From: Alphaproteobacteria bacterium
Lineage (GTDB): Bacteria; Pseudomonadota; Alphaproteobacteria; Rhodospirillales; Magnetospirillaceae
Length of the DNA: 64,000 bases
NCBI GenBank assembly: GCA_021325215.1
Contig: JAJPHO010000096.1
Coordinates: 1 to 64,000 of the forward strand
Direction: 5' to 3'
Part shown: positions 9,324-17,743 of the stretch, one piece after another
How the letters are laid out: every line of letters begins with the position of its first letter
How positions within the stretch are numbered: position 1 is the first letter of the stretch
Position numbers and translations under genes: made by a program
The notes under the pieces: model-generated
Told to the model about the DNA's origin: nothing
Databases searched by the model: none
The model's input: only the letters and a program-made list of their open reading frames with translations

Positions 9324-11261
9324 GTGGCGGAGCGAAGGGCAGGAGAGTCGCCGATCGGATCGAAGCGTCCGTCCGCTCAGGGATTGATCGCTGTGTTGGT
9401 GATCATTTCCTGCTTGCTGTTTCTGGTGCTCAACGCCTGGCCGACCTGGGAGGCCAGGTCGCTGGCCCTGACCGCGGACCAGCAGGCCACCAGCAATCTC
9501 GCCCGCTCTCTCGCCGAGCATGCGCACGGCACCATACAAGCGGCGGAAACCGCGCTTCTGGATATTCGCGAGCGCATGGAAGTCGACGACATCCATGCTG
9601 CCGACCGGTCGCGCCTGCATACCATGATGCAGGAAGACATCGTCCATTTGCCCATGGTGGACGGTCTGCTGGTCTTCGATGATTCCGGCGCCTGGGTGGT
9701 CAATTCCCAGACGGCTCGGCCATCGTCGGCGCTGAACATTTCGGACCGCGACTATTTCATCTTCCACAGAGATCATCCGGGACGGGGTGTTCACGTGGGT
9801 GAACCGATCGTCAGCCGGGCCAGCGGCCACTGGGTTCTTCCGGTGTCGTTGCGCCTGGACAATCCGGACGGGACTTTTCGCGGCGTGGCCGGGGCGATGG
9901 TGTCCATCGATTTCTTCCGGGACTTCTACAAGGGGTTTAATCCGGGCCGGGAGGGCGCGGTTTCGCTGGCGTCCGCTTCAGGCCTGATCGTCGCCCGCCA
10001 TCCCGATGATCCGCGCGTGATCGGCGCCGATTTCTCCAAAGGGCCGATCTTTTCGCGCCTCGGCCCGCAAACCGTCGAGCAGGGCTTTCAATACCGGTCT
10101 CCCATCGATGGTGTGGATCGCTACGGCACCGTCCACCGCGTTCCGAACTATCCGCTGCTGGTCATCGTGTCGCATGGGAAGGCGGAGGCGCTGGCGAATT
10201 GGACATCCAGCGTCAAGCGGTATCTGGCGGTGAGCTGCATCGCGATCGCGTCGTTGATCATCCTGGGGCTATCCCTGGCGCGGCTGGTGAAGCGGAACGA
10301 GCGGACCGAGCGGCAATACCGCTTGCTCGCGGATTATTCGACCGACGCGATCGTGTGTGCGACGGCCAGCGGCTTTCCGCTGTATGTCTCGCCCTCCTTC
10401 TCCGCCTTGTCCGGCCGGGATATGGCCGAATGGAGGGATAGCGGATGGCAGTCCATCGTCCATTCGGAGGATCGGGACGCCCTGATGCAGGGAATGGCCA
10501 GTCCCCCTCGCGACGGCGGCCATAAGACCGTCACTTTCCGGTTCATTCGCCCCGGGGGGCTGTGGGTCTGGTGCGAGGCGCTCATCCGGATGTTGCCGGC
10601 GCGGCGGGGCAAGGAGAGATGCATCGTTGCCAATATTCGGGACATCACGGCCAGAAAAGAAGCCGAGGATCAGGTGGCCGCCTTGAACGCGGAATTGTCC
10701 GCGATGGCCTTGTCGGACGCGTTGACGGGTGTGGCGAACCGGCGCTGCTTCGATAAGAAGCTCGATGCGGAATGGGCCCGCGCGGTCAGAAACGGCAATC
10801 CCTTGTCGCTCATCATGCTGGATATCGACCATTTCAAGCTTTTCAACGATTTGTACGGCCACAAGACAGGCGATGAATGCCTGGCCGCCGTCGGTTCCGT
10901 TCTCGCCTCATCGATCAGGCGGCCGGAGGATCTGGCCGCCCGCTATGGGGGCGAGGAGTTCGCCGTGATCCTGCCCGACACCACGGCTGCCGGTGCCCGT
11001 CAGATCGCCGACCTGATTCGGGCCGCGCTCGAGGGCCGAATGATCGAACACAGCGCCAACAAACCCTGGGGCGTGGTCACGGCCAGCCTCGGGGTGGCTA
11101 CGCTGGCGCCGATGCCGGGCGATGCGGTGAAAAGCGCGGACCTGATCGAGCTTGCCGATCAGGCTCTTTACCGGGCCAAGCGGAGCGGGCGGAACAAGGT
11201 CGCCGAAGGCGGGCAGTTGAGGGTGGTCGGAGGGCGCCAGGCCCTCAAATCGTCGACCTGA
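9324..11261 (+). CDS. Membrane diguanylate cyclase: Cache sensor, PAS and GGDEF
   Basis: Makes cyclic di-GMP from two GTP, controlled by an extracytoplasmic sensor. The protein has 645 residues from the chosen GTG start. TM1 is about residues 20-40, then a periplasmic double-Cache-like domain (ISDRDYFIFHRDHP; GAMVSIDFFRDFY), TM2 about 298-318, a PAS domain about 330-455 and a GGDEF domain about 475-630. The active loop is a canonical GGEEF at 542-546. The inhibitory product-binding site RPED at 533-536 is intact, so feedback control is expected. No EAL domain is present. The GTG at 9324 has GAGGAAAGGA upstream; a TTG at 9282 would add 14 residues. Faces the phospholipase gene tail to tail. 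Confidence 0.93.
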   Translation: MAERRAGESPIGSKRPSAQGLIAVLVIISCLLFLVLNAWPTWEARSLALTADQQATSNLARSLAEHAHGTIQAAETALLDIRERMEVDDIHAADRSRLHTMMQEDIVHLPMVDGLLVFDDSGAWVVNSQTARPSSALNISDRDYFIFHRDHPGRGVHVGEPIVSRASGHWVLPVSLRLDNPDGTFRGVAGAMVSIDFFRDFYKGFNPGREGAVSLASASGLIVARHPDDPRVIGADFSKGPIFSRLGPQTVEQGFQYRSPIDGVDRYGTVHRVPNYPLLVIVSHGKAEALANWTSSVKRYLAVSCIAIASLIILGLSLARLVKRNERTERQYRLLADYSTDAIVCATASGFPLYVSPSFSALSGRDMAEWRDSGWQSIVHSEDRDALMQGMASPPRDGGHKTVTFRFIRPGGLWVWCEALIRMLPARRGKERCIVANIRDITARKEAEDQVAALNAELSAMALSDALTGVANRRCFDKKLDAEWARAVRNGNPLSLIMLDIDHFKLFNDLYGHKTGDECLAAVGSVLASSIRRPEDLAARYGGEEFAVILPDTTAAGARQIADLIRAALEGRMIEHSANKPWGVVTASLGVATLAPMPGDAVKSADLIELADQALYRAKRSGRNKVAEGGQLRVVGGRQALKSST

Positions 11262-11319
11262 TCCTGGCCAGATGCCGGGCCGCCATGGGCGAGGACTGCC
11301 GTCCCCGCCCGCTTTCGGC

Positions 11320-12429
11320 TCACTTTTCGAGTACGCACCCCGTCGATACCAGCACCGGATTGCAGCGCGCGGCGATCCCGTCGGGCAGGGCCACCTGGTA
11401 ACCGCTGGGGGCCCGCTCGATCGCGGGATAGTCGGTGCTGATGAATTGCGCGCCGCTGCCCAGCAATTCGTCGCGGCGCTTGGTGTCGTTGGTGCGCGCT
11501 TCCTTGGTGTTCTCGTCGGCGCGCGCCCGCACCACATAGCCGCGGCGCACCAGGGCGTCGATTTCGGCGGCCGAGCCCTCATTGTCCTCGACGAAGGCGG
11601 CGTCGGCGGCGCCCGGATCGGCGTTGGTGAAGATGATGCGGCCCTTGAGGACGGGATGGCCTTCGAGATAGGCCGGGCCGGCCTTCTTCTGGTCCATCAG
11701 GAACACCACCTTGCCGCGCGCGTCCTTCAGCTTCGGCCAGCCGCCATGGGCAACCGCCTCGGACAGGCTGGCATATTTACCGCGCACATCGTCGGGGGTG
11801 ACGATGGCGCCGCGCGGGAAGACCGAGAGGATTTCGCGGTCCAGCGCGTCGAACACCTGCGAGGTGAAGGGCAGTGGCGTCACCGTGGGGACGTCGAGCT
11901 TGAGCGGGGTTTCCTTGGTCTCGATCAGGATGAACAGCGGCACATGATCCGGATGCGCCGCGGACCAGTCGCGCACCAGGCGCAGGCAGGCGGTGAAGGG
12001 CTGGCAGTTGCTGCGGTAATCGAAATCCTCGACATGGATCACCTTGAAGCCGGGCTGATCCATCAGATGCGCCGGATCGAACTCGGGATCGGCCGGCAGG
12101 CCGGCCTTTTCCACCATGCCCAGCATGGCCGGATGGGAATAGCGGCCGCCCTCGGGATCGGCATAGATGTCGAGCTCGATCTGACGGATGCCGCCATCGA
12201 GCTGCTTGGGCAGGTATGAATGGCGATAATCGAAGGCCTGGTAGATCTCGGGCTTCACCTTCTGGATCAGCTGGCCCTCATTCGGCGCGAAGCCGGCGTG
12301 ATAGCTGTTGTGCGTGCCGATCACCTGGATCTGGTTGAGGCGCAGATCGTCGATGACGGGGTCGGCCAAAGCGGCCAGGGCGGGCATGGCGGATGCGGCG
12401 GCCAGCAGGCCGGCGAGAATGCGGTTCAT
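11320..12429 (-). CDS. Exported Ca2+-dependent PI-PLC-like phosphodiesterase
   Basis: Predicted secreted enzyme of 369 residues, related to the calcium-dependent phosphoinositide-specific phospholipase C family best known from Streptomyces. Residues 1-22 form a signal peptide (LAGLLAAASAMPALA). The catalytic region shows IGTHNSYH with His40, GGIRQIELDIYAD with the Glu and Asp expected to bind calcium, and KVIHVEDFDY. It has a good AGGGGA ribosome site and begins 11 bases after the TonB receptor stop, so it is the last gene of a sigma factor / anti-sigma / receptor operon. It may cleave a phosphodiester substrate at the cell surface so that the receptor can import a product. The true substrate is unknown. 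Confidence 0.82.
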   Translation of the reverse strand: MNRILAGLLAAASAMPALAALADPVIDDLRLNQIQVIGTHNSYHAGFAPNEGQLIQKVKPEIYQAFDYRHSYLPKQLDGGIRQIELDIYADPEGGRYSHPAMLGMVEKAGLPADPEFDPAHLMDQPGFKVIHVEDFDYRSNCQPFTACLRLVRDWSAAHPDHVPLFILIETKETPLKLDVPTVTPLPFTSQVFDALDREILSVFPRGAIVTPDDVRGKYASLSEAVAHGGWPKLKDARGKVVFLMDQKKAGPAYLEGHPVLKGRIIFTNADPGAADAAFVEDNEGSAAEIDALVRRGYVVRARADENTKEARTNDTKRRDELLGSGAQFISTDYPAIERAPSGYQVALPDGIAARCNPVLVSTGCVLEK

Positions 12430-12440
12430 GGCGGTTCCCC

Positions 12441-14954
12441 TCAGAAATCGTATTTGCCGAACACGCCGACCGTACGGAAGGCGTCGGGCGTGGTGAAATG
12501 CAGCAGGCCGGCGGTGCCGTATTGCTGGAAGCCGGTTTCGAAGAAGGTGTTGGCCAGGTTGCGGCCATAGATGCCGAACTGGAATCCGCTCTCCTCGGGG
12601 GTGAAGCTGATGCGGGCATTGAGCAGGCCATAGGCCTTGACCAGCGAATAGGGCGCCTGGCCGACGATGGTCCATACTTTGTCGCGCCAGTCGTAATCGA
12701 CATGGGCCAGCATGGTGATGTCCGGCAGCACCTGCGCCTGGTAATCGGCGCCCACCGTCGCGGCCCAGGCGGGCGAGTTGGGCGGCGTCGTGTTGGTGTA
12801 GTTGGTGGTGGCGTTGTAGACGTAGTTGGTGAAATAGGCGTGGGTATAGCTGCCCGAGGCGTTCAGCGTCAGCGGCGCGATCGGCTTGACCGCGATGCTG
12901 GCCTCGGCGCCCTCGCTGCGCAGCCCGCCGGCATTGCCGATCACGGTGGCCGAGATGAAGCCGCCCGCGCCGGCCGGGATCTGAGTCAGCAGCGGCGCCT
13001 GGTAGTCCTTGAACTGTTCGCGGAACAGGTCGAAGTTCACGCGGACGCGGTGATCGAGCCAATCCGACTTTTCACCGACTTCCCAGCTGGTCACGGTTTC
13101 CGGCTTGTAGGGATCGAAATTATTGCCGTTGAGCGCGACGCCGGCCGGCTTGTTGCCGGTGGCGTAGGTCGCATAGACCATGGCGTCATCCGAGAATTTG
13201 TACTGAGGCGCGATGCGATAGGTGAAATCGTGGCCCGACGAGCTGCCCGAGTAGAATTGCGGCGCCTTGTTGGTGGTGACGAACGTGTAGGGAATGTTGG
13301 TGCCGGTGATCGGCGCGGTGGGGAAATTGACGAAGCCGAGGGACTGCTCGTTGCGGTCATTGCTGTAGCGGCCGCCGAGGGTCAGGTTGAACTGGTCGGT
13401 CAGGTTGAATTTCAGCTGGCCGAATTCCGCCACGGTGATGTTGCTGGTCGAGAAATACTGCGTATTGCCGTTGACGCCCTGCACGCCGGAGAAGGCATAG
13501 AGCGTGCTGGAGGGCTGGCCGTTGACGATCAGGGGCGAGCCCGGCGGGTTCGGGCCCCACTGATACTGATACTGGTTGGCGTTGAGGTCGTTGTAGTAGA
13601 AGCCGCCGACATATTCCATGAACTGGCCGGTCGGCGAGGCCCAGCGGAATTCCTGGCTCAGCTTCTCGGAATTCAGGAAGCCGACGCTGTAGGTCGAATA
13701 GGCATAGAGATTGGTCGGCACCAGATCCACGGGGGCGGCATTGACGAAGGTGGTGCCGCGATAGGCCGAGATCGAGGTCAGCGTGTCGTCGCCGACCATG
13801 TAATGGGCGCGGAGCGAGGCGCCCCATTCGTCGTAGCGGATCGATCCCGCTTCGGAGTCGGCGGTGTTGACGTTGGTGTGGCCGGGAGTCACGCCCAGGG
13901 CGATCTCATCGGCGGTGATGGCGGCCGGGGCGCCGGAAACCGCGGTGCGGATCGAGCTGTCCCAGTGATGTTCCCAATCGCCGGCGACCGTGACGTCGAG
14001 CTTGTCGTTCGGCTGGAACAGCCATTTTCCCCGCACGCCATATTCGCGCACGGTGCCCAGCTTCTCGTTCAGGGTGGTGTAGTCGCCGAAGCCGTCCTGC
14101 CCCTGGTTGAAGGCCGACAGGCGGAACGCCGAATTATCGCCGATCGGCGCGTTGACCGTCGCATTGATCGTATGGTCGTTGCGCTCGCCGTAGCTGGCAT
14201 AGGCCTTGGCCTGCCACTCGTTCAGCACCGGGCTGTTGGTGGTGACGGAGATGACGCCCGAGGTGGCGTTCTTGCCGAACAGGGTGCCCTGGGGGCCCAT
14301 CAGCACGTCGACATGCGAGATGTCCTCGAGGCCGATCAGGCCGTTGTCGCGCTGGGCGTCCATCACCACATCGTCGACCACCACGCTGACCGACTTCTCG
14401 AACGAGAAATCATAGGATTGCAGGCCGACGCCGCGGATCAGGAAATTGGCGCCCTGGGTCGGGTCGTATTGCACGCCGGGAACCAGATATTGCAGGTCGG
14501 TGATCGATTGATAGCCGGAATTCTCCAGTGCCTTTCCGCTGACCGTGGTGATCGAGATCGGCACATTCTGCTGGTCTTCGGTGCGGTACTGGGCCGTGAC
14601 CTGGATGGTCTCCAGCGCGTCCGACGCCTCGCTGGTTTTCTGGCCCGCCGGGTGATCGCTGTAGATCCGCACCGAAGAGGCATCGACGAATTGGAATTTG
14701 AGCCCGGAATCGCCCAGCAGCTGGCGCAGGCCGTCGGCCTGGCTGACCATGCCTTCCACGGCCACGCTGGTCCTGCCCTGGGTAACCTCGTCCGAGGCGA
14801 GGATCGACAGGCGGGTCTGCTGCGCATAGACCAGCAGCGCCTTCGACAGCGGCATCGACGGGATCGACAGGGTGACTTGGGCCTGTTGCGCCTGGGCGGC
14901 GACGGAACAGACGGCGACGATGGCGGCGAGCGGCCAGCGGCGGAACAAGGACAT
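12441..14954 (-). CDS. TonB-dependent receptor with N-terminal STN signalling domain (FecA-type transducer)
   Basis: Outer-membrane receptor of 837 residues. A signal peptide (to about 23, AAQA) is followed by an STN domain (about 29-100, SIPSMPLSKALLVYAQQTRLS) that talks to the FecR-type regulator. A TonB-box-like segment (LETIQVTAQYR) comes next, then the plug (PISITTVSGKALENSG; GPQGTLFGKNATSGVISVTT) and a 22-strand-type barrel ending in the aromatic residue of FGKYDF. The plug style resembles sphingomonad and caulobacter receptors more than classical siderophore receptors. It lies 79 bases after fecR, with the PLC-like gene 11 bases downstream. The ligand may be iron-bound or something freed by the phospholipase. 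Confidence 0.93.
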   Translation of the reverse strand: MSLFRRWPLAAIVAVCSVAAQAQQAQVTLSIPSMPLSKALLVYAQQTRLSILASDEVTQGRTSVAVEGMVSQADGLRQLLGDSGLKFQFVDASSVRIYSDHPAGQKTSEASDALETIQVTAQYRTEDQQNVPISITTVSGKALENSGYQSITDLQYLVPGVQYDPTQGANFLIRGVGLQSYDFSFEKSVSVVVDDVVMDAQRDNGLIGLEDISHVDVLMGPQGTLFGKNATSGVISVTTNSPVLNEWQAKAYASYGERNDHTINATVNAPIGDNSAFRLSAFNQGQDGFGDYTTLNEKLGTVREYGVRGKWLFQPNDKLDVTVAGDWEHHWDSSIRTAVSGAPAAITADEIALGVTPGHTNVNTADSEAGSIRYDEWGASLRAHYMVGDDTLTSISAYRGTTFVNAAPVDLVPTNLYAYSTYSVGFLNSEKLSQEFRWASPTGQFMEYVGGFYYNDLNANQYQYQWGPNPPGSPLIVNGQPSSTLYAFSGVQGVNGNTQYFSTSNITVAEFGQLKFNLTDQFNLTLGGRYSNDRNEQSLGFVNFPTAPITGTNIPYTFVTTNKAPQFYSGSSSGHDFTYRIAPQYKFSDDAMVYATYATGNKPAGVALNGNNFDPYKPETVTSWEVGEKSDWLDHRVRVNFDLFREQFKDYQAPLLTQIPAGAGGFISATVIGNAGGLRSEGAEASIAVKPIAPLTLNASGSYTHAYFTNYVYNATTNYTNTTPPNSPAWAATVGADYQAQVLPDITMLAHVDYDWRDKVWTIVGQAPYSLVKAYGLLNARISFTPEESGFQFGIYGRNLANTFFETGFQQYGTAGLLHFTTPDAFRTVGVFGKYDF

Positions 14955-15033
14955 CGGAGGCTCCGTTTGATGAGACGATGCCCTAGAGACGATGGGGAGC
15001 GGGGTCTCCTCAGATCGCCGGCCGGTTAAAGTT

Positions 15034-15996
15034 TCATGACGGAACGCGCATGACGACGCGGCTGGCGCTCTTGCGCTCGATGCGGGCGTCGAGAAGCTGG
15101 CGCAGCAGGTCGAGCGTCGAATTCTGATCCTGCAGCTTGAGCCGCAGGGTAACGCGGCGGTTCGCCGCTTCCGGCGGATCGATGCGGACCTTGAGCGGGA
15201 AATAGCGGCCGAGTTCCTGCGCGACCTCGCCCAGTTCCGCCTGATCGAAGGTGACGAAATGGTCGCTCCATTCGCCCACCTGGTCGGGGGAGACGGTGGT
15301 CACCGCGCCCGCGCCGTGCGGGCCGAACCGCACGGCCTCGCCGGCGCGCAGCTGGACCGGGTCCGAGGATTGGCCGGCCGGGCCCGGGGTAAAAGCGACA
15401 TGGCCCTCGCGCACCGCCACGCCGCCATCCTTTTCCCGCAGGGAAACCGAGAAGACCGTTCCCAGCACGCGCACCGAGCCGCTGCCGGCGCGCACGGTGA
15501 AGGGGCGCTCGGGATTGTGGCTGACGGTGAACAGCGCGTCGCCGGCATCCAGCGACACTTCGCGCTTGTCGCTGGCCAGGCGCCACCGCACGCGGGACAG
15601 AACGTTGAGATGAATGACGCTGCCCTCGGGCAGGGTGACTTCGCGCTGTTCGCCGACGCCGGTCTCGACCTCGCCGTCCCATCCCCAGCCCGACAGCAGG
15701 CCGGATTGGTCGGCGGCGAACAGACCCAGGGCGACCGACGCGGCCAGCCCGCCGCCGGCCCGAAGCGCCGTGCGGCGGCTGATTGCCGCAGGCTGCTCGG
15801 CCAGCCGGGAGGAGGGTGCGAGCCGTCCCGCAACCTCCCAGCCATGTTCGATCTGCGCCAGGGCGGCGCGGTTGGCGTCGTCGGCGAGCCAGCGGTCGAA
15901 CGCTTCGCGCTCGTCGACCGTCATCACATTGCGGCGCAGGACCGCGAACCAGCGGGCTGCTTCTTCCAGGAGTCTCGGGTTTTCGATCATGATCAT
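15034..15996 (-). CDS. FecR-family inner-membrane regulator (anti-sigma/sigma regulator)
   Basis: A 320-residue single-pass protein that relays the signal from the TonB receptor STN domain to the ECF sigma factor. The N-terminal cytoplasmic DUF4880 region (about 9-52) has EAARWFAVLRR and FDRWLADDANRAAL. A hydrophobic helix lies about 69-90 (ALRAGGGLAASVALGLFAA). The periplasmic FecR domain follows (REVTLPEGSVIHLN, DAGDALFTV, GSGSVRVLGTVFSV), and a C-terminal STN-like region ends RIERKSASRVVMRV. It lies 28 bases after the sigma gene and is in the usual sigma-FecR-receptor order. Confidence 0.95.
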   Translation of the reverse strand: MIMIENPRLLEEAARWFAVLRRNVMTVDEREAFDRWLADDANRAALAQIEHGWEVAGRLAPSSRLAEQPAAISRRTALRAGGGLAASVALGLFAADQSGLLSGWGWDGEVETGVGEQREVTLPEGSVIHLNVLSRVRWRLASDKREVSLDAGDALFTVSHNPERPFTVRAGSGSVRVLGTVFSVSLREKDGGVAVREGHVAFTPGPAGQSSDPVQLRAGEAVRFGPHGAGAVTTVSPDQVGEWSDHFVTFDQAELGEVAQELGRYFPLKVRIDPPEAANRRVTLRLKLQDQNSTLDLLRQLLDARIERKSASRVVMRVPS

Positions 15997-16024
15997 TCAG
16001 ACGTTCCGGCGGCGAAAAACCTCA

Positions 16025-16531
16025 TCATCGCCCGCCGAGCGCCGCGGCCAGCCGCAAGACGGCTTCCGCGATATGTTTCTCGACCATGCTGATGCTGATA
16101 CCCATGCGTTGCGCGATCTCTGCATAGCTCAGATTGCCGAAGCGATGCAACTCGAACGCGTGCCGGCAGCGGGGCGGCAGCTTTTGCAATGCCTTGGCCA
16201 CCGCTTCCAGCTCGATGCGCGCCAGGGCGGCACGGTCGGGGCCGGGCTGGGGATCGGCCAGGGCCTCGTCGATCGGCAGCGCCGCCTGCCGCGCGGTGCG
16301 GCGAATGCCGTCGATCCGCAGATTGCGCAGGATGCGCTTGAAGTAGGTTTCGCGGTTCCGGATCGGGGCGGCGCTGCCCGCTTCCAGCATGCGCAGATAG
16401 GCTTCCTGGACCCGGTCCTCGGCGCCGGAATCCCGATGGCCCATCGCGCGTGCAATGGTCAATAAGCGATCGTAAATATCAATGAAATTGCTGTCTTCAA
16501 TTTCATCTTGCTCGTCGAATTGCTTGTTCAC
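16025..16531 (-). CDS. ECF RNA polymerase sigma factor, FecI-like
   Basis: Sigma-70 family factor of 168 residues directing the receptor operon and perhaps other genes. Region 2 has RLLTIARAMGHRDSGAEDRVQEAYLRML and YFKRILRNLRIDGIRR; region 4 has LQKLPPRCRHAFELHRFGNLSYAEIAQRMGISISMVEKHI, the helix-turn-helix that reads the -35 element. I chose the GTG at 16531 (GGGA 9 bases upstream), because the longer frame from 16576 adds an unusual hydrophobic MRIACARLLWPGIIL. The start is therefore uncertain. The bases before it (about 16575-16620) are AT-rich and likely hold the promoter. Confidence 0.93.
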   Translation of the reverse strand: MNKQFDEQDEIEDSNFIDIYDRLLTIARAMGHRDSGAEDRVQEAYLRMLEAGSAAPIRNRETYFKRILRNLRIDGIRRTARQAALPIDEALADPQPGPDRAALARIELEAVAKALQKLPPRCRHAFELHRFGNLSYAEIAQRMGISISMVEKHIAEAVLRLAAALGGR

Positions 16532-16621
16532 GAGTATTATTCCCGGCCAGAGAAGCCGGGCGCATGCTATTCGCATTTTTCTTGCGAGCGATAATTACGA
16601 AAAAATGAATTTTAAGATTTG

Positions 16622-17668
16622 TCAGATCATCGGTTTGATCTTGGCCTGATAGTTCCGCGAGAACTCCCCCGTCACGATCGGGCTGGTGTCCACGCCGAAG
16701 CGCGCGGCTTTGGCGGCGTTGAGAAAGCGGAGGGCTTCCTCGGAGGCGGGAAGGCTGGCGCCGAAGCGCTGGAAATCCGAGGGCGGCAATGCTTCGTAAG
16801 CGCGGATCAGCATCAGCGCCAATTGCCGGGGATTCAGCTGGGTCTCGCGCGCCAGCCAGCGAGCCAGCGTCGGGTTCACCTTACTCAGCACGGCGCCGAC
16901 GAAGCGCTGCGCCGAGACGCCTTCGGGCAGGTTGAGCGGTGCGATCTCCAGATCCGGCACGATCTGCCGCGCCTCCGCTTCGATCGCGGCGTCCGACACC
17001 TGCGCCGGCGCGGGGGCAGCGGATTCGGCCCGGCGGATCGAGGGCTCCAGCGGCGGCTGGCCGTTGCGCACCATCCATTGAATGTCTTCGATCTCGCGGA
17101 ATTCCAGCAGGCGGGCGCCCAGGGCCTGCACCAGCGCCACCGGCAGGCCGACATAATGCGGGATCAGGCGCAGCTGCCATTCGAACAGCAGGTGGTCGCG
17201 CATGGCCAGGAAGAGCCGGTCGGCCTGGCTCGTCGTCGGTTTGGCGGCGGGTTCGGGCTGCCTGGGGCCGGTGAACAGCTGGGCGACTTTTCCGACCAGG
17301 CCGGTTTCCGTCGCGGGGGTGACCGTGCGGCGCGCCAGCTTGGTGCGGAAATAGCGCTTGGCCACGGCCTGCACCACCAGGGCGACCACCTGGGACAGGG
17401 TGCGTCCGCACGAGAGCGGTTCGTCATCGGCGGCGACCAGCTGGTTCTCCGGGCCGCGCAGCACGCCGGCGAAAGCCTCGGGATGGTCGCGGAACGCGCC
17501 GAAGCTGCGCTGGGCCATCTCCGGGCTGTTGAGGATGACGTTGAAGGCTTCTTCGTTGCTGTAGGGAGCCAGGTCGGGGAGGAAGAGGCGCAGAGTGTCG
17601 ACCACCGATCCCCTGAGGGTTTCGTTGATCAGATCCACCGGATTCACCTGCTGTGCCATGTACGACAT
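16622..17668 (-). CDS. Uncharacterised protein, probably cytosolic and helical
   Basis: I do not recognise this 348-residue protein. It has no signal peptide or membrane helix. The predicted character is alpha-helical, with a Pro/Ala-rich linker near residues 210-235 (ESAAPAPAQVSD) separating two halves. Notable conserved-looking stretches are LLFEWQLRLIPHYVGLPVALVQALGARLLEF and NPRQLALMLIRAYEALPPSDFQRFG. Coding is supported by a strong GGGAGG ribosome site 6 bases before the ATG at 17668 and by typical third-position GC. A perfect CRP-like palindrome lies about 66 bases upstream, which suggests it is regulated separately from the puu operon that ends just before it. Confidence 0.72.
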   Translation of the reverse strand: MSYMAQQVNPVDLINETLRGSVVDTLRLFLPDLAPYSNEEAFNVILNSPEMAQRSFGAFRDHPEAFAGVLRGPENQLVAADDEPLSCGRTLSQVVALVVQAVAKRYFRTKLARRTVTPATETGLVGKVAQLFTGPRQPEPAAKPTTSQADRLFLAMRDHLLFEWQLRLIPHYVGLPVALVQALGARLLEFREIEDIQWMVRNGQPPLEPSIRRAESAAPAPAQVSDAAIEAEARQIVPDLEIAPLNLPEGVSAQRFVGAVLSKVNPTLARWLARETQLNPRQLALMLIRAYEALPPSDFQRFGASLPASEEALRFLNAAKAARFGVDTSPIVTGEFSRNYQAKIKPMI

Positions 17669-17723
17669 CACGCACCTCCCGAAGGGACGGTGAAGGTACT
17701 ATGACAGTAAGATAATCGCAACC

Positions 17724-17743
17724 AATGTGACGAAAGTCACATT
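17724..17743. promoter_or_regulatory. Perfect CRP/FNR-superfamily-like operator palindrome
   Basis: AATGTGACGAAAGTCACATT is a perfect inverted repeat containing TGTGA-N6-TCACA, the textbook CRP recognition pattern. It lies about 55-75 bases upstream of the uncharacterised gene starting at 17668 and overlaps the puuD stop codon. It could also fold as an 8-bp hairpin with a GAAA loop, but neither side has a T run, so an operator is the better reading. Confidence 0.55.

Noticed and set aside
11283-11318. A stem before the phospholipase stop as a bidirectional terminator
   Set aside because: Stem contains a mismatch/wobble and no convincing T run.
12393-15029. An 878-codon plus-strand frame opposite the STN TonB receptor
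   Set aside because: Composition (GVG, HAD, RR runs) and position mirror the real receptor on the minus strand; no start signal or domain.
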